NCBI GenBank assembly: GCA_003156795.1
Contig: PMHU01000147.1
Location: 20,845 to 32,258, forward strand
Length of the DNA stretch: 11,414 nucleotides
Source of the DNA: Acidimicrobiaceae bacterium
GTDB taxonomy: Bacteria; Actinomycetota; Acidimicrobiia; Acidimicrobiales; Palsa-688
Reading direction: 5' to 3'
This document shows positions 1 to 8,124 of the stretch, piece after piece; within the stretch, counting starts at the first letter, position 1; each line of letters begins with the position of its first letter. The notes below the pieces were generated by a model that saw only the letters and a program-made list of their open reading frames with translations, was not told where the DNA came from and did not search any database. The translations under genes were made by a program, and so were the position numbers.

Positions 1-3000
1 AGCAGCCGTTGGCGTTGACCGCCCGACAGGCTGGCCCCGTCCGGACCTGCCTGCGTTGACCAGCCCCGTGGTAGTGACGCGATCCAGTCGACCAGCCCGA
101 CGCGGCCGGCGAGCTCGTCGAGTTCTGTATCGGTGGTCGTCGGAGCCACGACCCGCAAGTTGTCGCGCAGTGTCGTCGCGAACACGTGGTCTCCCTGTAA
201 CGACCCGGCCACCAGTGTTGGCATCGCCTCGGTCGGCAGGTCCATAACCGGGATCCGTTGGTTAGCTCCCTGAGCCAAAGTGATCGGGTGCATTTCGGTT
301 GGCACTAGTCGCAGGACCGCTCCTAACAAGGTGCTCTTACCGCTACCGCTCGGGCCAGTCAGCGCGACCCGTTGGCCGCGTACAACCTCGAACTCGGCGT
401 CCACCAGGATCGCCCCGGCGCCTGGCGCCGGCCGTATGGTCACCCCGGTAGCGCCGATGGCGGTGATGCCTACTGGCGGGTCCGTCCGCTGTAGCGGTTC
501 GGGTACAGGTATCGGAGCAGCGAGTACGGCATCGACGCGGCGGATACCGGCCCAGCAACGTCCGAGCGCGGCGTACGCTCCGGGCAGGGTGCTGAACGCA
601 TCAAAAGCGACCAGCGCCGCCACCGCGACCACTCCGAGCAGGATCCCGGAGGAGTGACCGGCCGCGATTGCGTGCACATCGGCGCCAACGACGACCGCGG
701 TGGTTGCCGCAGCGGCGACGCCCGCGGCAGTCACCTCAAATGCCCCGCCGATCCCAGCGAGGGAAACGTTGCGGATCACCTGTCTGTCGGCCGCCGCAAT
801 CTGCTCGAGACGCCCTTCGGCAGCGCCGAAGGCGTCGAGTTCGCTCAGCCCGTCGAGCAATCCTACGACCAGGGAATCGCGGCGGGCCGCGTCGCAGACG
901 GTGCCGACCCGACCCGTCTGGGCGGCCAGCCCCGGTATGACGATGGCGGCGACAAACAGTCCTGCGCCGAGCGCGATTGCAGCGGCGGGGGCGACCAAGG
1001 CGACGATGATGATGGCCGCGACCGCGGTAGCAAGCGCGCCTGCGAGGGGAACCACGGCACGGATCAGGGCCTCTTGCGCGCCGTCGACGTCGGTCGTGAA
1101 TCGGCGCAACAAATCCCCGCGACGGAACCGGGCTAGCCCGGCCGGGGCGAGCGGTTCGAGGGCCGCGAAAGTCCGGGCGCGCACCTCGGCCAGGAGACGT
1201 AGGGCGCCGTCGTGAGCTGCGATTCGTTCCGCGTAACGGAGCAAGGCTCGTGCCAGGGCGAAGGTGCGCACCCCGACGACCGCCACCGCGAGAGCTTGGA
1301 CGTTCGGGTGTTGCGCGGCGCGGCAGATGAGCCACACCGACGTCGCTGTGAGCGCCAAGCCGGAGAGACCTCCGAGGATCCCGAAGGCGCAGGCGAGGAG
1401 CAGCGACCGCCGGGCCCCGGTAGCGCCGGATAGCGCGGCACGTAGCCGCAGTCGCCGTCCCGTTGGTTTCTGGTCGCCTGGCCTGCCGGGCACCTCGGTC
1501 TCGGCGGCTCCGATAACGACCGCATCGTCATCGGAGGTTGTGCCCGCGACAGGTTCGACCGGCGTCAGGCCGCTGGGCCGATCGGAGGGGCCGGTCGGTT
1601 TGGTGAGGTCGGAGCTGATGCGGCCGTTGACGACACACACTTCGCGGCCGGCGAGGCCCATCAGGATCGGATCGTGGGTGGCGACCACGACGGCCGCGTA
1701 TGCGGCTAGCTCGGCGAGGACCCGGCGGACGACCTCCTGACTCACCGCGTCCAGGTCCTCGGTGGGCTCGTCGGCTAGCACCACGGGGACCCCGCCTGCC
1801 GAGGCCACCGCTTCGGTTCTCGCGACGGCACGGGCAAGCGCGACCCGCCGGCGCTGCCCGGCGGAAATGGCCGCGCCGTCCTCGCCGAGCGGTGTCGCCG
1901 CGTCCGGTGCGGCGCAGCGGGCGAGGATGGCCGACAGGGATGCGTCATTAAGCAACGGGGAGCCGAGGCGGACCTCTTCGGCGACGGTGTCGGAGGTCGG
2001 CCGGGGCCGCTGCGGGACCCAGGCCACGCTCGCTTTCCATGCCGAGCCGACAGGCGCTTCGTCCGCCCTGGCCCCTTCGCGGACTTGGAATATACCGGCC
2101 GTCGGGGTTAGCTGGCCTAGGAGTAGGGACAACAGGGTACTTTTGCCTGCACCGGACGGGCCGGCCAGCGTCACCAGTTCTCCGGCACGGAGGTCGAGGT
2201 TCACGTCACACAGGGCAGGGATGTCGCGACCTGGGTAGGTGAGGCCGGCGTGGCGGAGCTGGGCGACAGTCGAGTCCGGGGCGGACTGTAGGGCCGCTGT
2301 GTTTGTCGCCGTGTCGAGGCGTCGATCGGCGCTGTCAGCGATGACGGCGAAAGCGCTGTCGAAGACGGCCCGGGCTTCTTGAGTGGCGTGATGTTGGGCG
2401 CCGAGCGCCCGGAGGGGCGCGAAGACTTCCGGCGCCAGCAGTAGGACGATGAGGGCCCGTTGCAGGGAGAGATGTCCACCGTCGAGGCGCAGTCCGACCG
2501 CGACCGCGATCAGCGCGACCGACAGGGTCGCGAGCAGATCGAGGACCAGCCCGGATAGGAACGCGACCCGCAGCGTCGCCATAGTGTGGCGACGGTAGGA
2601 GTCCGTGCCGTCGCGGACGGCTTGGACCTGGGCTCGGCTCCGGCCGTAGATCTTGAGGGTGGTCAGGCCCTCGAGCAGGTCGAGGAACTGGCCGGACAGA
2701 CGACTGAGTTCCGCCCACTGGCGGTCCATGCGGCGTTTGGTGGTGACCCCTAGCAGAGCGAGAAACACCGGAACCAGCGGCAGGGTGACGGCCAGGATGA
2801 GCAGCGACGGCCAGTCTGCGAAGCCGATGGCAGCCAGTATCAACGGCGGGGCGACGGTGGCCGCGACCAGAGCGGGCAACGCTCGGGTGACGTAGCCGTC
2901 GAGGGATTCGAGGCCGGCTCCGGCTGTGGTGACTATTTGGCCCGGGTTGGTTCGCGCCAACCAGTGGGGGCCGAGGACGTCGACGGCTTTGAGGAATCGG

Positions 3001-3380
3001 GCTCGCATCTGAGCCCGGACGCGGCCCGAGATGCGCTGCCCGATCCATTCCCCCACCCCGGCGGCGACGGCCTTGGCCGCCATGGCTACCGCCAGCCAGA
3101 TGAGGTATCGGGTCACCTGCGAGGGCCGGTCCCCGCTGATGAACACACCGGCCACGATGCGCGCCAGGAGGACCGCCTGGGCGATAGTGGCCACCGTCGT
3201 CAACAGCGACGTCACCGCGAATACCGCCAGGCCCGACCGTAAAACCGGCAGCTCGCGCACCAAGCGCTGGTCCAGCGGACCCCCTTTCCGCGGCGCCTGC
3301 CCGGCGGGCTCTGTCGTGCGAGTGGACTGTGTCGTACGGGCGCGCTTCGTCGTCACCGCACCCGGCGCGCTGTCAGTCAC
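1..3380 (-). CDS. cydDC: Fused CydDC ABC transporter for cytochrome bd assembly (3' end cut by window edge)
   Basis: This inner-membrane ABC exporter is needed to assemble cytochrome bd. The family exports thiols or handles heme, and the exact substrate is debated. My own translation from GTG at 3380 gives 1126 codons without a stop. The first half is CydD-like: membrane domain about residues 45-330 with GLTTLKIYGRS (238-248) and PEVFAPLRALGAQHHA (317-332); Walker A GPSGAGKST (407-415), signature SAGQRRR (506-512), Walker B LADEPTEDLD (535-544), H-loop His569. A linker of roughly 85 residues leads to a CydC-like half: membrane domain from about 657, FRRGDLLRRFTTDVDG near 752, Walker A GPSGSGKST (1009-1017), signature LSGGQRQ (1118-1124). 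The sequence ends there, so Walker B and the H-loop of the second nucleotide-binding domain lie outside. The GTG start overlaps the cydB stop by 8 bases. A second in-frame GTG at 3356 is possible. Both halves keep their visible ATPase motifs. Confidence 0.95.
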   Translation of the reverse strand, partial: MTDSAPGAVTTKRARTTQSTRTTEPAGQAPRKGGPLDQRLVRELPVLRSGLAVFAVTSLLTTVATIAQAVLLARIVAGVFISGDRPSQVTRYLIWLAVAMAAKAVAAGVGEWIGQRISGRVRAQMRARFLKAVDVLGPHWLARTNPGQIVTTAGAGLESLDGYVTRALPALVAATVAPPLILAAIGFADWPSLLILAVTLPLVPVFLALLGVTTKRRMDRQWAELSRLSGQFLDLLEGLTTLKIYGRSRAQVQAVRDGTDSYRRHTMATLRVAFLSGLVLDLLATLSVALIAVAVGLRLDGGHLSLQRALIVLLLAPEVFAPLRALGAQHHATQEARAVFDSAFAVIADSADRRLDTATNTAALQSAPDSTVAQLRHAGLTYPGRDIPALCDVNLDLRAGELVTLAGPSGAGKSTLLSLLLGQLTPTAGIFQVREGARADEAPVGSAWKASVAWVPQRPRPTSDTVAEEVRLGSPLLNDASLSAILARCAAPDAATPLGEDGAAISAGQRRRVALARAVARTEAVASAGGVPVVLADEPTEDLDAVSQEVVRRVLAELAAYAAVVVATHDPILMGLAGREVCVVNGRISSDLTKPTGPSDRPSGLTPVEPVAGTTSDDDAVVIGAAETEVPGRPGDQKPTGRRLRLRAALSGATGARRSLLLACAFGILGGLSGLALTATSVWLICRAAQHPNVQALAVAVVGVRTFALARALLRYAERIAAHDGALRLLAEVRARTFAALEPLAPAGLARFRRGDLLRRFTTDVDGAQEALIRAVVPLAGALATAVAAIIIVALVAPAAAIALGAGLFVAAIVIPGLAAQTGRVGTVCDAARRDSLVVGLLDGLSELDAFGAAEGRLEQIAAADRQVIRNVSLAGIGGAFEVTAAGVAAAATTAVVVGADVHAIAAGHSSGILLGVVAVAALVAFDAFSTLPGAYAALGRCWAGIRRVDAVLAAPIPVPEPLQRTDPPVGITAIGATGVTIRPAPGAGAILVDAEFEVVRGQRVALTGPSGSGKSTLLGAVLRLVPTEMHPITLAQGANQRIPVMDLPTEAMPTLVAGSLQGDHVFATTLRDNLRVVAPTTTDTELDELAGRVGLVDWIASLPRGWSTQAGPDGASLSGGQRQRL

Positions 3381-4488
3381 CCCGCTCGCCAGGGACCGGG
3401 ACATCCTTGGCGATCGCAGCAAGGTCTGGTGGTGAGGTCACCTGGTATGCCTCGCCGGCCGAGACGGCCGGCCGGGGCAGACGGGCCATCGGGTTGACGC
3501 TGCCTTCCGATACGCGGGCCCGGAACACCCAGTAAGCCCACGCCTGATAGACGACCACGATAGGAGTGAAGATCAGCGCGACCACGGTCATGACGACCAG
3601 GGTGTAGTGGCTGGAACTGGCATTGTGCACCGTCAGCGACCAGGGCCCATGGTTGCGGGCCGGTATCACATCGGGCCACAACGATGCGAAAACGAATACC
3701 GGAAATGCCACCGCCACCACGGCGCTCGACGCGAACGACCAGCCTTCCCTTCCCCGACGATCCAGCAGGACCGAGATGATCAGTGCCACCGCCATGAGAG
3801 CCGACATGGCGACGCTGACCGCTCCACCGCGCAACTCGAAGCTCCACACCAGGAAGCCTGCTGCGGCCACGACGACCGGTACCGCCAGGAGCCGGGCAGC
3901 CCGATGAGCCCGTTCGCGCACGGGGCCCTCAGTACGAAGCGTTAGGAACACCGCTCCGTGGAAAGAGAAGAACCCGAGGCTGACCAGGCCGCCAAGAACA
4001 CCGAACGGGCTGACCAGAGCGAAGAATCCCCCGGTGACCTGATGCTCCGCGTTCATATCCAAGCCGCGGATCAGGTCTGCGAAGGCGACGCCGAAAAGCA
4101 GCGCGGGTAGCAGGCTACCAATGAACATCCCTCGGTCGCACCAGGCCCGACCGGAGGCGGTGGCGACCTTCGATCGGTACTCGATCGATATACCGCGCAC
4201 GATCAAGCCGGCCAGGATGAGAGCCAAGGGGATGTACAGCCCGGCGAACATCGACGCGTACCACGATGGGAACGCGGCGAAGGTCGCCCCGCCTGCCACC
4301 AGCAGCCACACTTCGTTGCCATCCCAGACCGGCCCGATCGCCCTCAGGGCCACCTTGCGGCCGGTCTCGTCGCCGCCCACCCACGGCAGGAGGACCCCCA
4401 CCCCGAAGTCGAAGCCTTCCAGCAGGAAGAAGCCGGCCCACAGGACGGCGATAACACCGAACCAGAATCCAGGAAGCACCGACGTCAC
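3373..4488 (-). CDS. cydB: Cytochrome bd quinol oxidase subunit II
   Basis: CydB is the second membrane subunit of cytochrome bd, which oxidises quinol and reduces oxygen to water. It is 371 residues, somewhat longer than usual. Conserved family motifs are EGFDFG (24-29), GPVWDGNEVWL (52-62), FASLWPDV (267-274), the NASSSHYTL stretch (289-297) and YQAWAYWVF (314-322), spread over about eight or nine hydrophobic helices. The last 45 or so residues (327-371) form a hydrophilic proline-rich tail beyond the final helix. The start is GTG at 4488. No other start codon occurs in frame between it and an upstream in-frame TGA, and there is no later Met before the first helix, so the start is well fixed although the ribosome binding site is weak. 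It lies 57 bases after cydA and its TGA overlaps the cydDC start, indicating one operon. Confidence 0.97.
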   Translation of the reverse strand: MTSVLPGFWFGVIAVLWAGFFLLEGFDFGVGVLLPWVGGDETGRKVALRAIGPVWDGNEVWLLVAGGATFAAFPSWYASMFAGLYIPLALILAGLIVRGISIEYRSKVATASGRAWCDRGMFIGSLLPALLFGVAFADLIRGLDMNAEHQVTGGFFALVSPFGVLGGLVSLGFFSFHGAVFLTLRTEGPVRERAHRAARLLAVPVVVAAAGFLVWSFELRGGAVSVAMSALMAVALIISVLLDRRGREGWSFASSAVVAVAFPVFVFASLWPDVIPARNHGPWSLTVHNASSSHYTLVVMTVVALIFTPIVVVYQAWAYWVFRARVSEGSVNPMARLPRPAVSAGEAYQVTSPPDLAAIAKDVPVPGERGD

Positions 4489-4545
4489 GCTTTCGATCGA
4501 GGGGATGACCTGCCGGGCATCAGGGCGAGTTACTCACAAAGAGGG

Positions 4546-5985
4546 TCACGGCGCCAGGGACAAGACACCGTCGGAGACGCCGAGACCGCCGTCGCCGCTG
4601 GTCGCGTCGCCCGGGTCAATGTCGATGGAACGGTCGATGCCCTGGCGGGCGGTGCGGATAAACAGCCGGGCGGCAATCACGCCCAGGATCCCGTAGAGGG
4701 CCACGAATCCGAACAGGCTGAACGCGACCATGGTGTTCGACACGTTGGAGCTGACCCCGGCGCTGGTCTTGAGCAGCCCGTACACCAACCACGGTTGGCG
4801 GGCCGTCTCGGTGAACAGCCAGCCGGCCGTGTTGGCCAACAGCGGCAGGACAACCGTCCAGGCGGCAACGCGCAGCAGACGATCGCTGCTGAGCAGCCGG
4901 CCGCGACGCCACTGGACGATCAATACCGCACCGATGAGGCCGGCCAGGACCCCGAATCCGATCATGAGCCGAAAACACCAGTAGGCCAGCCCCACGTTGG
5001 GCACATAGTCTCCGGGGCCGTACGCGGCTCGCTCGGCCGCTTGGACCTGGTTGATGCCCTGTACCGTCCCGCCCGGGTGGTCCGTGGCCAGGATCGACAA
5101 ACCGTCGGGAATCGACAGGTCGATCTTGTTGTGCCCCTTGGACACGTCCGCGTACGCAAACAGAGAGAACCCAGCCTCAGACTTGGTGTTCCACAAGGCC
5201 TCGGCGGCAGCCATCTTCATGGGTTGCTGCTTGGTCATCACCTGACCCTGGACGTGACCCACGAACGACACGCCGAGCGCGGCGATCACCACGACTCCCA
5301 GCGCCATCTTCGCTACCTGACGATGCGCTACGTCGACCTGGGCGCCTTCCTTGCGTAGATGCCAGACGCTGACCGACAGCAGCATCGCGCCACCGGTGAG
5401 CATGGCGGCAAACAGCGTGTGGGAGAAGGTGACCAGCTGGGTCGACTGGAACAAAACCCGCCAAATATTCGTCATCTGCGGGAGTCCCGTCGCCGGATCG
5501 ATCCGGTAGCCGACGGGGTGCTGCATCCAAGAGTTCGCAGCCAGGATGAAGTACGCGCTGATAGCCGAGCCGATGGCCGCCAGCCAGATGCACGCCAGGT
5601 GCGCTCTGGCCGACAGCAGATCCCGGCCGAAGATCCACAACCCGAGGAACGTCGACTCCAAGAAGAACGCGATGAGCCCTTCCATCGCCAGCGGGGCACC
5701 AAAGATGTCTCCCACGAAGCGCGAGTAAGCCGACCAATTCATTCCGAACTGGAATTCCTGCACGATGCCTGTCACCACTCCGATCGCGAACGAGATGAGC
5801 ATCAGCTTTCCCCAGAAGCGAGCGACCCGATCCCAAACAGCACCGCCATCGCTGCCGCGTTTGCGGTAGGCCAGGGTCTGCATGGTGGCGACGAGCAACG
5901 CCAATCCGATCGACACCGGCACGATAATGAAGTGGTAGATCGTCGTCGAAGCGAACTGCCAGCGGGCCAGGGTGTCGGGGCTCAT
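4546..5985 (-). CDS. cydA: Cytochrome bd quinol oxidase subunit I
   Basis: CydA carries the quinol site and the three hemes of cytochrome bd. From ATG 5985 it has 479 residues, close to actinobacterial CydA. The N-terminus LARWQFASTTIYHF contains the expected heme-ligand His18. LAMEGLIAFFLEST supplies Glu102 and Glu110, matching the conserved glutamates of the heme/proton region. NSWMQHPVGY (151-160) and the later His189 are conserved. The quinol-binding loop has KMAAAE (Lys257, Glu262), with the spacing of the E. coli Lys252/Glu257 pair; the loop is the short type, and TARQPW (394-399) follows. I did not assign the Met ligand of heme b558. Start choice: the reading frame extends to an ATG at 6069 (507 codons), but 5985 sits exactly where family members begin and has GGTGA four bases upstream, while 6069 has no visible ribosome binding site. 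It is the first gene of the cydA-cydB-cydDC operon. Confidence 0.96.
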   Translation of the reverse strand: MSPDTLARWQFASTTIYHFIIVPVSIGLALLVATMQTLAYRKRGSDGGAVWDRVARFWGKLMLISFAIGVVTGIVQEFQFGMNWSAYSRFVGDIFGAPLAMEGLIAFFLESTFLGLWIFGRDLLSARAHLACIWLAAIGSAISAYFILAANSWMQHPVGYRIDPATGLPQMTNIWRVLFQSTQLVTFSHTLFAAMLTGGAMLLSVSVWHLRKEGAQVDVAHRQVAKMALGVVVIAALGVSFVGHVQGQVMTKQQPMKMAAAEALWNTKSEAGFSLFAYADVSKGHNKIDLSIPDGLSILATDHPGGTVQGINQVQAAERAAYGPGDYVPNVGLAYWCFRLMIGFGVLAGLIGAVLIVQWRRGRLLSSDRLLRVAAWTVVLPLLANTAGWLFTETARQPWLVYGLLKTSAGVSSNVSNTMVAFSLFGFVALYGILGVIAARLFIRTARQGIDRSIDIDPGDATSGDGGLGVSDGVLSLAP

Positions 5986-6017
5986 CACGTCACCGCTTAC
6001 TGAAGCAACCAGCCATT

Positions 6018-6041
6018 CTGGGGTCACCCAAGTGGCCCCAG
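6018..6041 (-). promoter_or_regulatory. Strong hairpin just ahead of the cydA start
   Basis: On the minus strand CTGGGGCCAC and GTGACCCCAG can pair over ten positions with one C-A mismatch, closing a four-base TTGG loop. It ends 33 bases before the chosen cydA ATG at 5985, so it would lie in the mRNA leader; if translation began at 6069 it would be coding. It could equally be a DNA operator, since the same bases form a near-palindrome in duplex DNA. Function is inferred only from symmetry and position. Confidence 0.4.
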
Positions 6042-6191
6042 TCAACGGCTGAGGCAACTCCGCCCGCATATGAGCCGACGCTTAGCTTTTGAACCGGACC
6101 TCCCGGCGACCGTAAGCCCAATCTGACCAGCTCGCTCCTAAATCGTTAGGGCGTCACCAAGGTCTAGGGAGGCGCTTCAGCCAGTAACAGC

Positions 6192-6214
6192 ATTCGATTC
6201 GTCACGAACCGAAT
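6192..6214. promoter_or_regulatory. 23-base near-perfect palindrome, candidate operator for cydA
   Basis: The arms ATTCGATTCGT (6192-6202) and ACGAACCGAAT (6204-6214) are reverse complements at 10 of 11 positions about a central C. The left arm also contains a tandem ATTCG-ATTCG. A one-base centre is poor for an RNA hairpin loop but typical of a dimeric-regulator DNA site. It lies about 205-230 bases before the cydA start. I do not recognise the regulator; it does not match the Rex (TTGTGAA..TTCACAA) or CRP (TGTGA..TCACA) consensus. Confidence 0.45.
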
Positions 6215-6220
6215 ACGGTG

Positions 6221-6249
6221 ACGGTACCTCAATGCCTGCCAGCGCGCAA
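6221..6249 (-). promoter_or_regulatory. Weak candidate promoter for cydA
   Basis: On the minus strand TTGCGC (6249-6244) is followed after 17 bases by TACCGT (6226-6221). The latter fits the loose TANNNT form of actinobacterial -10 elements, and the -35 box matches TTGACA at only three positions. A start point about seven bases downstream would fall at the edge of the 6192-6214 palindrome, which would suit a repressor site. The match is weak and could be chance. Confidence 0.22.
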
Positions 6250-6300
6250 CAGGCCAACGGGACGCACTGATTGCCCTTCGACGGTCAGCTGGAGGCAAAT

Positions 6301-7899
6301 TTAGACGGCGGTTTGCCGTTCGTGGCCTGGAGGTATCGGCTCCGTCGAAGCATTGGACTGAGGCAGGAAGACGACAGCGAGGACCACGCCGGCGAGGGCG
6401 ATCCCAGCTGAGACCAGCAGGGCCAAGTCCATCCCGCCGACGAAGGCTCGATGCACCGATATAAGTAGCGCCGGCGAGTGGAGCTTCTGTGCGACCGCCA
6501 CGCCGGCGAAGACGCTTTGACGGACAGCCGCATCGGCGGACTTCGGGATGCCCACCAGGTCGAGTCGGGCTAGGTAGCGGGCGCTGAGCACGCTACCGAG
6601 GATGGCGATTCCGAGCGGCCCCCCCGTCTTGTTGACCGCCTGCATCACGCCTGACCCAACGCCACTTTTCTCCTCGGACAGTTCCACCAGCGCGGCGGAC
6701 ATGGCGGTGGCCATGGCCAGACCGGTCCCCAGCCCGGCGACCGCCAACCATGCGGCCACGAATAGGCCACTCGAACCGACACTCATCGTCGATCCGAGGA
6801 ACAGCCCCACGGCTAGCAGGCCGAACCCGGCGGCGACGGTGATCTTGGCGCCTACCCGGTGGACGACTTTGGCCGCCGGAACGGCTCCGACCATGAGTCC
6901 AGCGACAAGAGGCAGCAGCCGCAGTCCCGATCCCATGGCGTTGGTGCCGAGCACGCCCTGGGAGTACTGCGGCATGGTGAACAAGATGCCGAGCATGGCC
7001 AGGATTGGAAACATGGCCAGAATGACCCCCCAGGTGAACGACGCCGAACCGAACAGTGTCAAATCGATCAGGGGCTGACCACCTGGCTGGCGGGTCAGCC
7101 AGCGCTCCCAAGCGAAGAAACCGACCAGCAATGCCACGCCGCCGACCATCATCACCACGGCGTAGGCATTGCCCCAGCCGTCCTGGCCGGCCTTGATCAG
7201 ACCGTAGGTCAAGATGACCAGCCCGGCGGCCGAGGCCGCCACCCCGACGAGGTCCAAGCCTGGATGTTCCGAGGCGCGGGATTCTGGCACCAGGGCAACA
7301 ACGGCAACCAAGGCCACCACTACGACGGGCACGTTGATCAGGAACACCCAGCCCCACCAATAGTTCGTCAGGAGCCAACCGCCGAGGATGGGACCAATCG
7401 GGAAAGCCACGAAGGTGGCGGCCGAAATGATTCCCACCGCCTGTGGTCGCTCCTCCTTGCTGTACAGCACAGTCAGGACGGATAGCGCCATCACGATCAG
7501 TCCGGCTCCGGCGAGGCCAACGAGTACCCGAGCAGCCATGAACTCGACCACCGATGTCGAATAGGCGCACGAGGCGGATCCGACCGCGAAAAGCGCCAAG
7601 GAGACGAGGAGGACCTTCTTGCGGCCGTAACGGTCGCCCAGCAAACCAGCCGGGAGCATCGCCGCCGCGAGGACGAGGAAGTATCCCGACGAAAACCATT
7701 GGAGGTCGGACTCCGATGCGTGCAATGCCTTGGACAATGTGGGCAGGGCTACGCTGAGCACGGTGCCGTCCACACCTACCGCCAACACCGCGAGGGCCAG
7801 GGCGCCGAGAGCCCACCATCTTCGATTCCCGGTCGCTGCAATGGCGCTGAAAATCGCCCCGGAGGTTGATGTCGGCTTGGACGAGACGGTTGATGCCAT
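6301..7899 (-). CDS. DHA2-family major facilitator multidrug exporter (14 helices)
   Basis: This is a proton-coupled drug/small-molecule exporter of the EmrB/QacA (DHA2) group in the cytoplasmic membrane. From ATG 7899 it has 532 residues, usual for 14-helix members. Helix 1 carries VDGTVLSVALP (43-53), the family D1 motif. Motif A, GLLGDRYGRKK (85-95), follows helix 2; motif B Arg124 lies in ARVLVGLAGAG; motif C, GPILGG (169-174), marks an antiporter. The frame extends to 7974, but the ATG at 7899 has GGGAG four bases upstream and avoids a Cys/Pro-rich extension unlike the family. The remaining N-terminal 20-25 residues are Ser/Thr-rich and cytoplasmic. The substrate cannot be read from sequence. 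No TetR or MarR gene is adjacent, which is unusual for such exporters. It is followed by cydA on the same strand, separated by 315 bases. Confidence 0.93.
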   Translation of the reverse strand: MASTVSSKPTSTSGAIFSAIAATGNRRWWALGALALAVLAVGVDGTVLSVALPTLSKALHASESDLQWFSSGYFLVLAAAMLPAGLLGDRYGRKKVLLVSLALFAVGSASCAYSTSVVEFMAARVLVGLAGAGLIVMALSVLTVLYSKEERPQAVGIISAATFVAFPIGPILGGWLLTNYWWGWVFLINVPVVVVALVAVVALVPESRASEHPGLDLVGVAASAAGLVILTYGLIKAGQDGWGNAYAVVMMVGGVALLVGFFAWERWLTRQPGGQPLIDLTLFGSASFTWGVILAMFPILAMLGILFTMPQYSQGVLGTNAMGSGLRLLPLVAGLMVGAVPAAKVVHRVGAKITVAAGFGLLAVGLFLGSTMSVGSSGLFVAAWLAVAGLGTGLAMATAMSAALVELSEEKSGVGSGVMQAVNKTGGPLGIAILGSVLSARYLARLDLVGIPKSADAAVRQSVFAGVAVAQKLHSPALLISVHRAFVGGMDLALLVSAGIALAGVVLAVVFLPQSNASTEPIPPGHERQTAV

Positions 7900-8062
7900 A
7901 GTTCTCCCGTTGCTGAGGAGGCGCAGGTCCCATACGGGGCAACAGACCGGGGGTCGTGGTCTTACCCGAACCAAGCGTCTCGTGGATCAATCTGCCAAGC
8001 CAGCGCTACCAGAGTCCGGAGCAACGCTCCCGGAGGCTGCCAGTGGTCTGAGCAGAGTCCAA

Positions 8063-8088
8063 CACGGCGACGGGACTACCCGTCGTGT
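8063..8088. promoter_or_regulatory. Bulged hairpin or operator upstream of the exporter gene
   Basis: The core CGACGGG (8068-8074), loop ACTA, CCCGTCG (8079-8085) pairs perfectly. Alternatively ACGGG/CCCGT can be extended by ACACG with CGTGT across a three-base bulge, giving ten pairs. It sits about 165-190 bases ahead of the exporter ATG and about 95 bases after the GAF-ANTAR stop. There is no T-run on either side, so it is more likely an operator or leader structure than a terminator. Confidence 0.35.
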
Positions 8089-8124
8089 CAGAATCGACCG
8101 TACACCAGGTCAGGTGGCACTTCA

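Larger units (their letters stand above)
5986..6300 (-). promoter_or_regulatory. cydA upstream region (promoter and leader)
   Basis: These 315 bases lie between the exporter stop codon and the chosen cydA start and hold no convincing gene. They contain a 23-base near-palindrome (6192-6214), a short inverted repeat CCTAA-ATCG-TTAGG (6137-6150), a strong hairpin (6018-6041), a weaker GCCTG/CAGGC repeat (6234-6238 with 6250-6254) and a weak candidate promoter (6221-6249). No T-run follows any of these on the minus strand, so I do not see a clear terminator for the exporter gene. Confidence 0.6.

Noticed and set aside
5359..6003. Long plus-strand open frame of 214 codons opposite cydA
   Set aside because: It is antisense to a gene with clear family motifs, is rich in Arg/Asp/His/Gln as expected from the reverse of a G+C-rich gene, and has no recognisable domain.
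5986..6069. 28-residue N-terminal extension of CydA from ATG 6069
   Set aside because: Family members begin at the position of ATG 5985, which has GGTGA upstream; the extension has mixed codon bias and no ribosome binding site at 6069. Kept as an alternative start only.
6218..6231. CRP-like site GTGA-N6-CTCA ahead of cydA
   Set aside because: The second half does not match TCAC, so it is too poor a match to call, although CRP-type control of cyd is known in mycobacteria.
6234..6254. GCCTG/CAGGC inverted repeat as terminator of the exporter gene
   Set aside because: Only five pairs, an eleven-base loop and no following T-run.
6859..7485. Plus-strand open frame of 208 codons opposite the exporter
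   Set aside because: Antisense shadow of a well-supported DHA2 transporter; composition is low-complexity Gln/His/Gly and there is no motif.
7900..7974. 25-residue N-terminal extension of the exporter
   Set aside because: ATG 7899 has GGGAG at good spacing; the extension is Arg/Pro/Cys-rich and precedes a normal N-terminus.
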